A DNA stretch of 6,796 nucleotides, taken from contig JAITIE010000006.1 of the NCBI GenBank assembly GCA_031279615.1, positions 1 through 6,796 on the forward strand. Direction: 5' to 3'. Source of the stretch: Candidatus Margulisiibacteriota bacterium (GTDB lineage Bacteria; Margulisbacteria; Termititenacia; Termititenacales; Termititenacaceae). Shown here piece after piece: positions 1-5,601 of the stretch (its first letter is position 1; each line of letters opens with the position of its first letter). The notes under the pieces were generated by a model. The model was not told where the DNA came from, searched no databases, and worked only from the letters and a program-made list of their open reading frames with translations. The translations under genes and the position numbers were made by a program.

Positions 1-1857
1 TACGACCAGGAAGATGTTTTGTCTTTGCAGGCTTACACGGGGCAGACCCAGGCGCAGGTTTTGAAAATGCTGCAAAGAGCCGGCGTGACTTCGATCGTGG
101 TGCCGGAGGACACGCTGAATAATTTGACGGCGCGTGGTTTGGCCACCTGGGTGACCGGTCAGGATTTGCTCAATATGGCGCGTTTCGGCCAGATCCAAAA
201 TCCGGTTTTACTGACTTTGATTCGTTCCACTGATATAGTCCCGGAAAATAATTACATCATGGTCGATCAGGTCGCCACTTTTCAGCGCGCGCAAAATTCG
301 CTGATCAATGACTTGGGGGCGGAGCGGGCCAGAGTGGCCGGGCGTAATATTATTGAGATCCGCGGCCAAGTGGACAATCTTGGCAATATCGGCCTCGGCA
401 TCGACGAACAGATCGTCGAAAATCTAAAAATTTACAAATTTCAAATTATTCCCAAATTGGCTGACAGCCGCCGCATTGACTCTGTCTCGTTGGGCTTGAA
501 GATCGATGCGGTCTGTGCGCTGACCGGCGCGCGCACGCTGATTTTCAGCGGCAATGAAATTTTGGGTCATGGCGGCAATCTGGCGCTGGTTGCGGAAAAA
601 ATGCAAAAAAATAATGTTAATTTTGGCGTGATCGAATTCTTAAATCAGAAAGGCTCACGTGCGCTGGCCGAGTATCTGCCGGGCAACAATATCGGTGTGC
701 ATACGGTAACTTCGGCGCAATTGCAACGTTTGACCAAAGAGCGTGCAGTGGATCGTTATTTACTGGCCACGCTGGACCGCGGCATGCGTATCTTGTATTT
801 GCGCGCCTTTACTAATGAAAACTTGGCTGATGATTTACTAGACTATAATGAAAATTTTATTTCCTCGCTGAAAACTCGTTTGGAACGCCGCGGCACGACG
901 ATAATGCCAGTGGACAAAGTGTCGCTGGGTTTCGCTCCTGATCTTTCTATGATTCTTGGTGTTTTTATCTCAGTGGGTTTAGTGCCGGTCTTTTATTTTT
1001 TCCTGCGGCTGTTCTTTAAAAATCTGCCGGAGAATATTTTTTGGTGGGGTTTAGTTTTAACGCTCTTGCTGGATGCCGCTTTTTGGCATTTAAATTACTT
1101 TAATCAATGGCGGTCCTTAATGGCGCTGGCTGTGTCAATAGTTTTCCCAACTATGGCGATGCTGACCCAGCTGCCCAAAACCGACGATTGGCCGGCGGAT
1201 AAAATAACTGTTCGCGAGACTTTGATTTTAGTTTTACGTATTGTCGGCATCACCATGCTTGGCGCGCTGTTGATTATCGCGTTGCTTTCCGACAGCTATC
1301 ACATGCTGAAAATTTATCAATTCCGCGGCGTCAAATTAGCTTTCGGTTTGCCGCTGCTGATCGTGGCGTTTTATTATTTTATGTATCCTTACCGGATCAA
1401 ATCACTGCGCTTTATTTTTAAGCGTTTTATGCAAAGTAAAGTCACCATAGGTTATGTGCTGGCCGGCGGCTGCGCTCTGATTTTTCTGGCTTTTTATTTC
1501 CTGCGCAGTGGCAATTATCAGCTGCCGGTTTTCAGCGGCGAGGCGGCCCTGCGTAATTTTCTCAGTTACGTCATGCTGGTGCGCCCACGCACCAAAGAGT
1601 TTTTGATCGGGTATCCGCTGTTGATCTTTATTTTTCATAATCTGGGCACGGTTATTGATTATCGTTACAAATGGCTGTTTTTTACGCTGGCGACTATTGC
1701 GCCGATTTCACTGCTCAATACTTTTTGTCATTTGCACGCGCCGCTGTGGGTCTCGCTGTTGCGTTCGGTCAACGGCCTGTTGCTCGGCGTGCTGATCGGT
1801 TATTTGCTGAACTGGGGCTACAGAACGGCGGAAAAGGTCTGGCGTTATATTTTCTAA
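1..1857 (+). CDS. DUF5693 family multi-pass membrane protein, 5'-truncated by window edge
   Basis: The frame is open from base 1 (codons Y-D-Q-E-D-V before a TTG at 19) and ends with TAA at 1855, so the true start lies upstream and 618 residues are visible. The first half (to about nt 940) is soluble and alternates hydrophobic strands with helices: GVTSIVVPEDTL, KFQIIPKLAD, RTLIFSGNEILG, NFGVIEFLNQKG, GVHTVTSAQLQRL and MRILYLRAF. That rhythm looks like a beta/alpha barrel, which is an inference. The second half has about nine membrane segments, near nt 946-1020, 1039-1089, 1117-1170, 1216-1281, 1342-1389, 1450-1500, 1603-1641, 1669-1716 and 1741-1815. The loop before the seventh carries RPRTKEFLIGYP, which I recall as a conserved block of DUF5693. 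No biochemical function is established as far as I know. The next two genes make and pyruvylate a cell-wall polymer, so a role in its assembly, export or attachment is likely. Confidence 0.85.
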   Translation, partial: YDQEDVLSLQAYTGQTQAQVLKMLQRAGVTSIVVPEDTLNNLTARGLATWVTGQDLLNMARFGQIQNPVLLTLIRSTDIVPENNYIMVDQVATFQRAQNSLINDLGAERARVAGRNIIEIRGQVDNLGNIGLGIDEQIVENLKIYKFQIIPKLADSRRIDSVSLGLKIDAVCALTGARTLIFSGNEILGHGGNLALVAEKMQKNNVNFGVIEFLNQKGSRALAEYLPGNNIGVHTVTSAQLQRLTKERAVDRYLLATLDRGMRILYLRAFTNENLADDLLDYNENFISSLKTRLERRGTTIMPVDKVSLGFAPDLSMILGVFISVGLVPVFYFFLRLFFKNLPENIFWWGLVLTLLLDAAFWHLNYFNQWRSLMALAVSIVFPTMAMLTQLPKTDDWPADKITVRETLILVLRIVGITMLGALLIIALLSDSYHMLKIYQFRGVKLAFGLPLLIVAFYYFMYPYRIKSLRFIFKRFMQSKVTIGYVLAGGCALIFLAFYFLRSGNYQLPVFSGEAALRNFLSYVMLVRPRTKEFLIGYPLLIFIFHNLGTVIDYRYKWLFFTLATIAPISLLNTFCHLHAPLWVSLLRSVNGLLLGVLIGYLLNWGYRTAEKVWRYIF

Positions 1858-1861
1858 GAAT

Positions 1862-2725
1862 GTGAAAATCCTGCTGGCCGGTTATTATGGTTTTGGCAAT
1901 CTCGGCGACGAGCTGCTGGCGCAAGCCGCGCGCGAATTATTGTCGGCTAAACACGACGTCACTGTCTGCCGCGCGCGCCGGAATTTCCTGCCGCTGCTGT
2001 GGAGAGCTGACTGCCTGTTTTTCGCCGGCGGTTCGTTATTTCAGGACGTTACCGGCCACGGTTTATCCGTGCTGTATTATTCCGCGTTGGCTCTCGCGGC
2101 CAAACTTCTCCGCAAGAAACTTTTTTTGGTTGCGCAGGGCGTTGGCCCGATCCGCGCGCCGCTCAACCGCTGGCTGACCCGCGCTGTCTTCCGGCGCGCG
2201 GACTTCGTCTCCCTCCGCGACCGCGAGTCCGCGGAGTTTTTGCGCTTGCCGCGCTGTTACTTGACCGCTGATTTATTATTCGCGGCCAAATTAAAGACAA
2301 AAAAAGCCGCGCGGCGGGAACAAATTGTGGTCAATCTCAAAAGAAACACACCCAGGATTTTGACGGAATTTCAGCCGGTCTATCTGGCCATGCAGCCGAG
2401 CGCTGATCAGGGACGTCCCTGCGCGTCGTCCGATTTTGCCGCCGCGCGGCTGGCGGTCGGTACGCGCCTGCATTTTCTGATTTTGGCGGTTTTGCATAAT
2501 GTGCCGGCCGTCGGCATCGCTTATGATCCCAAAGTGGAAAATTTTTGCCGTAAATTCAGTCTGCCTTATGTGGCGTTAAACGAATTGGAGCGTCTGCCGC
2601 AAATTATCCGCCGTGAATTAGCCAAACTTGCCGCGACCAAAAAACACCTGGCGGTTTTGGTCAGACAGGAACAGCGTCTGGCGCGGGAGAGCGTAAAAAT
2701 TTTGCTGGAGAAATTAAATGGCTGA
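1862..2725 (+). CDS. csaB: CsaB-type polysaccharide pyruvyl transferase, compact form
   Basis: CsaB transfers pyruvate from phosphoenolpyruvate as a ketal onto a sugar of the secondary cell-wall polymer, creating the ligand for SLH domains. Family marks in order: GYYGFGNLGDELLAQ at residues 7-21, FFAGGSLFQDVTG at 53-65, VAQGVGPI near 91-98, SLRDRESAEFL near 119-129, TADLLFAA near 138, then VGTRLHFLILAV and the signature AYDPKVENF. The start is a GTG four bases after the upstream stop. It gives the expected N-terminus MKILLAGYYGFGN, but there is no good Shine-Dalgarno, so translational coupling to the DUF5693 gene is likely. At 287 aa it is shorter than the usual 300-370. The missing length appears to fall between LAMQPSADQ and ARLAVGTRLH in the C-terminal Rossmann-like half. 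Fold-defining motifs remain on both sides, so it may still be active. Confidence 0.88.
   Translation: MKILLAGYYGFGNLGDELLAQAARELLSAKHDVTVCRARRNFLPLLWRADCLFFAGGSLFQDVTGHGLSVLYYSALALAAKLLRKKLFLVAQGVGPIRAPLNRWLTRAVFRRADFVSLRDRESAEFLRLPRCYLTADLLFAAKLKTKKAARREQIVVNLKRNTPRILTEFQPVYLAMQPSADQGRPCASSDFAAARLAVGTRLHFLILAVLHNVPAVGIAYDPKVENFCRKFSLPYVALNELERLPQIIRRELAKLAATKKHLAVLVRQEQRLARESVKILLEKLNG
2707..2710 (+). promoter_or_regulatory. Shine-Dalgarno of the TagA/WecG gene
   Basis: GGAG lies inside the 3' end of csaB, seven bases before the ATG at 2718. It supports that start, which overlaps csaB by eight bases, and shows the gene has its own ribosome loading site as well as possible coupling. Confidence 0.7.
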
Positions 2726-3404
2726 AGTTTTGGGCACGCGCGTGGATATTATGACGCGGCGGGAAGTAGAGCAGAAAATTTCCGCTTATTTAAAAGTGAA
2801 AAGTGAAAAGTCGTGCTTTATAGTTACGGCTAATGCGGAGATCTGTTATCGCGCCGCAAAAGATCCTGAATTGCGCGCCGTGCTCAATTCCGCTGACCTT
2901 TGTCTGCCGGACTCGGTGGGCGCGCGCTGGGCTTTGCGCCGGCAGGGCATAGCCGCGGAGTTATACCCTGGTGTGGAGTTAGCTGAGTGGATTTTGCGGC
3001 AGGGTTTTAGCGTGTATGTGCTGGGCGCCAAACCGGAAGTTTTGGCCAGACTGCGTTTTCCTAATATAGTTGGCAAACATCACGGTTTTTTCGATGCTGA
3101 CGCGGAAAAATCAATATTGGCGGAGATACAGAGACTGCAGCCGCAGGTTATTTTAGCGGCTCTGGGCGCTGGCAAACAGGAATTATGGCTGTCCCGCCAC
3201 AAAAACAGCCTGAAAAGCCTTTTGATTGGCGTAGGCGGGGCGATTGATGTTATCTCGGGGTGCAAGCGTCGCGCTCCTAAAATTTTCCGTAAGGCCGGTT
3301 TAGAGTGGTTTTACCGCCTATTGAGAGAACCTCAGAGGCTGTTCCGCCAGCTCAATTTATTGCGCTTTTGCCTGGCGGTTTTACGGGAAAAGCAAGGCGA
3401 TTGA
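2718..3404 (+). CDS. WecG/TagA/CpsF family (GT26) glycosyltransferase
   Basis: GT26 enzymes add the second sugar, typically N-acetylmannosamine or its uronic acid, to undecaprenyl-diphosphate-linked GlcNAc on the inner membrane face. This commits lipid carrier to wall teichoic acid, secondary polymer or enterobacterial common antigen synthesis. At 228 aa the length is normal. Visible family blocks: TANAE with T37 and N39, then ADLCLPDSVG with D65 (D65 is the proposed catalytic base in TagA, and the numbering matches), YPGVEL at 83-88, LGAGKQE with Q154, GVGGAIDV near 171-178, and the C-terminal RRAPKIF...LEWFYRLLREPQRL (about 184-208). That last segment corresponds to the appendage that completes the active site at the membrane. 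The sugar substrate cannot be read from sequence, so I do not choose between tagA and wecG. It overlaps csaB and probably extends the same polymer that CsaB pyruvylates. Confidence 0.9.
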   Translation: MAEVLGTRVDIMTRREVEQKISAYLKVKSEKSCFIVTANAEICYRAAKDPELRAVLNSADLCLPDSVGARWALRRQGIAAELYPGVELAEWILRQGFSVYVLGAKPEVLARLRFPNIVGKHHGFFDADAEKSILAEIQRLQPQVILAALGAGKQELWLSRHKNSLKSLLIGVGGAIDVISGCKRRAPKIFRKAGLEWFYRLLREPQRLFRQLNLLRFCLAVLREKQGD

Positions 3405-3405
3405 G

Positions 3406-3466
3406 CGAATATTTTGCCGTAAGCGCACATGCGGTACTCCGCCGGGCGCGGCGGCAAAGATATTCG
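3406..3466 (+). repeat. Hairpin element, copy 1 (of an inverted pair)
   Basis: CGAATATTTTGCCG (3406-3419) pairs with CGGCAAAGATATTCG (3452-3466): fourteen base pairs with one bulged G at 3459. A smaller GCGG-TACT-CCGC hairpin (3431-3442) sits in the loop. It starts two bases after the TagA/WecG stop codon and has no U-tract, so it is not a classical terminator, though it could protect the operon's 3' end. It matches the reverse complement of the element at 3484-3566 at both ends and patchily inside. Confidence 0.65.
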
Positions 3467-3483
3467 TTAAAAAGCAACATTTT

Positions 3484-3566
3484 AGCGCGGCCAAATATCT
3501 TTACCCTCGCGAACACGGCGTAGCGCTGAAGGTTACGTTCGCTCCGGGCAAAATATTTGCCGCGCT
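3484..3566 (-). repeat. Hairpin element, copy 2 (inverted relative to copy 1)
   Basis: The arms are 3484-3514 and 3537-3566. AGCGCGGC pairs with GCCGCGCT, followed after a bulged C by an AAATAT/ATATTT block, a partly mismatched middle, and GCGAAC/GTTCGC closing a loop of about 22 nt. Read on the minus strand it begins with AAATATTTTGCCC and ends with AAAGATATTTGG, like copy 1's AATATTTTGCCG and AAAGATATTCG, with shared AGCG, TAC and CCG blocks between. This points to two diverged copies of one element of roughly 60-75 bp. Confidence 0.6.
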
Positions 3567-3585
3567 TATTTAATTTAATACATCG

Positions 3586-3624
3586 AAAAAAACTCTTGCA
3601 TTTTTTTTGCGGATTGTTTATAAT
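3586..3624 (+). promoter_or_regulatory. Strong sigma70-type promoter for the small RNA
   Basis: TTGCAT (3596-3601) and a perfect TATAAT (3619-3624) are separated by 17 bases. An A7 tract at 3586-3592, just upstream of the -35 box, resembles an UP element, and the spacer contains a T8 tract. The predicted start is near A3631. It is the best consensus promoter I see in the window. Confidence 0.8.
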
Positions 3625-3630
3625 GCGGTC

Positions 3631-3710
3631 ATTAAGAGGTCAATTATTCATACCCCCCATTGATAATTGATCTCGAAAACAGCCCCGTCTCCGGACGGGG
3701 CTTCTTTTTT
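3631..3710 (+). ncRNA. Candidate intergenic small RNA with a C6 apical loop, about 80 nt
   Basis: It is bounded by the promoter above and the terminator at 3681-3710, with no room for a convincing ORF. The 5' hairpin pairs GAGGTCAATTAT (3636-3647) with ATAATTGATCTC (3663-3674), with one G-U pair. It extends past a bulged T3648 to CA/TG, giving 14 base pairs. The ten-base loop UACCCCCCAU presents six consecutive C residues. A short linker (GAAAACA) leads to the terminator. Exposed C-rich loops are a known feature of several regulatory RNAs in Gram-positive bacteria that pair with G-rich ribosome binding sites. That this one does so is an inference. It matches no RNA family I recognise. An attenuated leader of proS is possible, but the terminator is 140 bases upstream of proS and no alternative antiterminator fold is evident. 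Confidence 0.6.
3681..3710 (+). terminator. Rho-independent terminator of the small RNA
   Basis: GCCCCGTC (3682-3689) pairs perfectly with GACGGGGC (3694-3701), with a UCCG loop closed by C-G, an extra-stable UNCG-type tetraloop. TTCTTTTTT follows directly. On the minus strand the same stem is followed by TGTTTTC, so weak bidirectional activity is possible. Confidence 0.92.
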
Positions 3711-3722
3711 ATATCTCTAACG

Positions 3723-3747
3723 AAAAACTACCTCTGTAAGAAGGTAG
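3723..3747 (-). terminator. Possible minus-strand terminator
   Basis: On the minus strand CTACCT and AGGTAG form a six-pair stem (3747-3742 with 3733-3728) followed by TTTTT (3727-3723). It is short and AT-balanced, so weaker than the plus-strand terminator 13 bases away. The two would sit tail to tail. Confidence 0.4.
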
Positions 3748-3823
3748 ATGTAGTGATTCCGCATAGCGGACAGACGAAGTCTGAAGATACAACAAACCAT
3801 GTCCGTAAGGGCATGGTTTGTTG
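3728..3823. ncRNA. Chain of four hairpins, strand uncertain: candidate structured RNA
   Basis: Four hairpins follow in close order. CTACC/GGTAG is at 3728-3747. TCCGC-ATA-GCGGA is at 3758-3770. CAGAC-GAA-GTCTG is at 3771-3783. The last is a fifteen-pair stem, CAACAAACCATGTCC (3790-3804) with its partner at 3809-3823, with one G-U pair and a GUAA loop. On the plus strand that loop is a GNRA tetraloop and the chain could be a proS leader. On the minus strand the first hairpin becomes a terminator and the chain would be an RNA of about 110 nt starting near 3831. I recognise no riboswitch or T-box in it. Confidence 0.5.
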
Positions 3824-3846
3824 ATATAGGCGGCAAATGATATACT
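3818..3846 (+). promoter_or_regulatory. Extended -10 promoter placing the proS start at or next to the mRNA 5' end
   Basis: TATACT (3841-3846) is preceded by TGA, giving an extended -10 motif. A weak -35 (TTGTTG, 3818-3823) stands 17 bases upstream. The proS ATG begins six bases after the -10 box, about where transcription should start. No Shine-Dalgarno occurs at a usable distance; the nearest candidate, AGGCGG at 3828-3833, is 19 bases away. GGCGG (3829-3833) could also pair with CCGCC (3848-3852) in any longer transcript and sequester the start. Confidence 0.5.
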
Positions 3847-3866
3847 CCCGCCATGCGTATTTCCAA
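3837..3866 (-). promoter_or_regulatory. Possible minus-strand promoter overlapping the proS promoter
   Basis: On the minus strand TTGGAA (3866-3861) lies 16 bases from TATATC (3844-3839) or 18 bases from TATCAT (3842-3837). It would drive an RNA starting near 3831 through the four-hairpin chain. The -35 falls inside the first codons of proS, and the -10 overlaps the plus-strand TATACT, an arrangement known for bidirectional bacterial promoters. Both boxes are imperfect. Confidence 0.3.
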
Positions 3867-5601
3867 ATTATTACTGCCAACACTCCGCGAGGATCCGGCC
3901 GACGCTGAGGTGATCAGCCACAAACTGCTCGTGCGCGCGGGGCTGATTCAAAAAGTTGCGGTGGGTATTTTCAATTATCTGCCGCTGGGCTGCCGCGTGA
4001 TCCGCAAAGTGGAAAACATTATCCGCGCGGAAATGAACCGCGCTGGCGCGCAGGAAATTCTGATGCCGGCGGTGGTGCCTGCCGAACTCTGGCGCGAGTC
4101 CGGCCGCTGGCATAAATACGGCAAAGAGCTGCTGCGTTTCAAAGACCGCAAAGACGCGGAATACTGTCTGGGGCCGACGCACGAGGAAGTCGTCACTGCG
4201 CTCGCGCGCGCTTTCGTGCATTCCTACAAACAACTGCCGCTGAATCTGTACCAGATCCAGACTAAATTCCGCGACGAGCTGCGGCCGCGTTTCGGCCTGA
4301 TGCGCGGGCGTGAATTTATTATGAAAGACGCCTATTCTTTTCATGCCGACGAGGCATCCCTTGATGCGGAATATCAAAACATGCGTGAAACATACTGCCG
4401 GATTTTCGAGGCCTGCGGTCTGCGCTACAAAATAGTAGAGGCGGACAGCGGCAATATTGGCGGCTCGGTCTCTCAGGAATTTATGGTGCTGGCCGAGAAC
4501 GGCGAGGACGCGCTTTTGTCCTGCGCCCAATGCTCCTATTCCGCCAATGTCGAGGCCGCTGTCTCGGCTCCGCTCGGATACGCTCAAGGCAGGCCGCTCG
4601 ACAGCCCAAACAAAAAAACAACCCTGGAAACAGCGCCGGGTGTTCGTGAAATTTCCACGCCGGATAAAAGAACTATCGAAGAAGTTTCCGCGTTCTTGAA
4701 AACGCCGCCGGAAAATCTGCTTAAAACTCTGATTTATTATTACAAAAGCAATGAGCGGGAAGACCATGTGGTGATTGTGCTGCGCGGCTGTGACCAGCTC
4801 AACGAAGTAAAGCTCAAAAATTATTTGCAGGCCGATATTGTCTTGCCAGCGGAGGACAGCGCGGTGCGGGAAATTACCGGCGTGGAGCCGGGTTTCTGCG
4901 GGCCGGTCGGCTTAAAAAAAGCCAGGGTTATCTCTGATGAATTGGTCAAAACTATTTCCGGCGGCGTGACCGGCGCGAATAAAAAAGACACCCATTTGCT
5001 CAATGTCGTGCCCGGACGCGATTTCGAGTTAAAAGAAACCGCCGATTTGCGGCTGGCGCAGGCTGGCGAAAAATGTCCGCATTGCGGCGCGCCCCTGGAA
5101 GCGGTGCGCGGCATCGAGGTCGGACATATTTTTAAGCTGGGTACGAAATATTCCGAGGCGATGCAAGCCACTTATCTAGACCAGAGCGGCGCGGCGCGGC
5201 CTTTTATTATGGGCTGTTACGGCATTGGGGTGGGGCGCACCGCGGCGGCCGCGGTGGAGCAGCATTTTGACGCCAGCGGCATTATCTGGCCGCCGGCTCT
5301 CGCGCCGTATCAGTGCGTGGTGATCCCGGCCAATATACGGGAGCCGGAGCAGGCGGCGGCCGCGGAAAAAATTTATCAGGAATTGCTGGCTGGCGGCGCG
5401 GAAGTTTTGCTGGACGACCGCGAGGAGCGCATCGGCGTAAAATTAAAAGACATGGAGCTGGTCGGCATCACCAGCCGCGTGGTGGTCGGCAAAGCCCTGA
5501 GCGAAGGCAAAGTAGAATTCCGCTGGCGTGCGGCTAAAGATAATGAATTACTGCCTGTGGCCGCCGCCGCCCAAACAGTTTTGGCGAGACTGCGGGCATG
5601 A
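3853..5601 (+). CDS. proS: Prolyl-tRNA synthetase, bacterial type with editing domain
   Basis: This cytoplasmic enzyme charges tRNA-Pro using ATP and clears mischarged Ala-tRNA-Pro. At 582 aa it is close to the 572 of E. coli. The N-terminus MRISKLLLPTLREDPADAEV aligns with the family from the first residue, so the start is firm. Class II motif 1 spans about residues 39-85, ending in the family marker LWRESGRW. Motif 2 is FRDELRPRFGLMRGREFIMK (139-158), and motif 3 lies around GCYGIGVGRT (454-463). The inserted editing domain (about 228-407) starts its core with STPDKRTIEEV and has K291 in LLKTLIYYY, corresponding to the family's important lysine. CxxC pairs at 224/227 and 408/411 flank the insert and may form a zinc site. 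An anticodon-binding domain follows from about 485. The linker LGYAQGRPLDSPN (241-253) looks longer than usual. It probably heads an operon with the ThyX-like gene. Confidence 0.97.
   Translation: MRISKLLLPTLREDPADAEVISHKLLVRAGLIQKVAVGIFNYLPLGCRVIRKVENIIRAEMNRAGAQEILMPAVVPAELWRESGRWHKYGKELLRFKDRKDAEYCLGPTHEEVVTALARAFVHSYKQLPLNLYQIQTKFRDELRPRFGLMRGREFIMKDAYSFHADEASLDAEYQNMRETYCRIFEACGLRYKIVEADSGNIGGSVSQEFMVLAENGEDALLSCAQCSYSANVEAAVSAPLGYAQGRPLDSPNKKTTLETAPGVREISTPDKRTIEEVSAFLKTPPENLLKTLIYYYKSNEREDHVVIVLRGCDQLNEVKLKNYLQADIVLPAEDSAVREITGVEPGFCGPVGLKKARVISDELVKTISGGVTGANKKDTHLLNVVPGRDFELKETADLRLAQAGEKCPHCGAPLEAVRGIEVGHIFKLGTKYSEAMQATYLDQSGAARPFIMGCYGIGVGRTAAAAVEQHFDASGIIWPPALAPYQCVVIPANIREPEQAAAAEKIYQELLAGGAEVLLDDREERIGVKLKDMELVGITSRVVVGKALSEGKVEFRWRAAKDNELLPVAAAAQTVLARLRA

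Noticed and set aside
19..21. TTG as the start codon of the DUF5693 gene
   Set aside because: The same frame is open to base 1 and the sequence begins inside the soluble domain, with no signal anchor or ribosome binding site ahead of it, so the real start is outside the window.
3305..3523. Plus-strand 72-codon open frame running from the TagA/WecG gene into the intergenic hairpins
   Set aside because: It overlaps a conserved gene out of frame, then translates the inverted repeats. No ribosome binding site is seen.
3405..3566. Integron attC site or CRISPR-like array
   Set aside because: No RYYYAAC/GTTRRRY core pair flanks the hairpins, and the repeats are inverted and diverged rather than evenly spaced direct repeats.
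3631..3852. T-box riboswitch controlling proS
   Set aside because: There is no T-box consensus (UGGNACC) and no fitting specifier stem, and the terminator is 140 bases from the gene with its own dedicated promoter.
3871..4767. Long minus-strand open frame of 298 codons opposite proS
   Set aside because: It is fully covered by the well-conserved proS frame. Its composition is what the complement of a GC-biased coding frame produces, and no family resemblance is visible.
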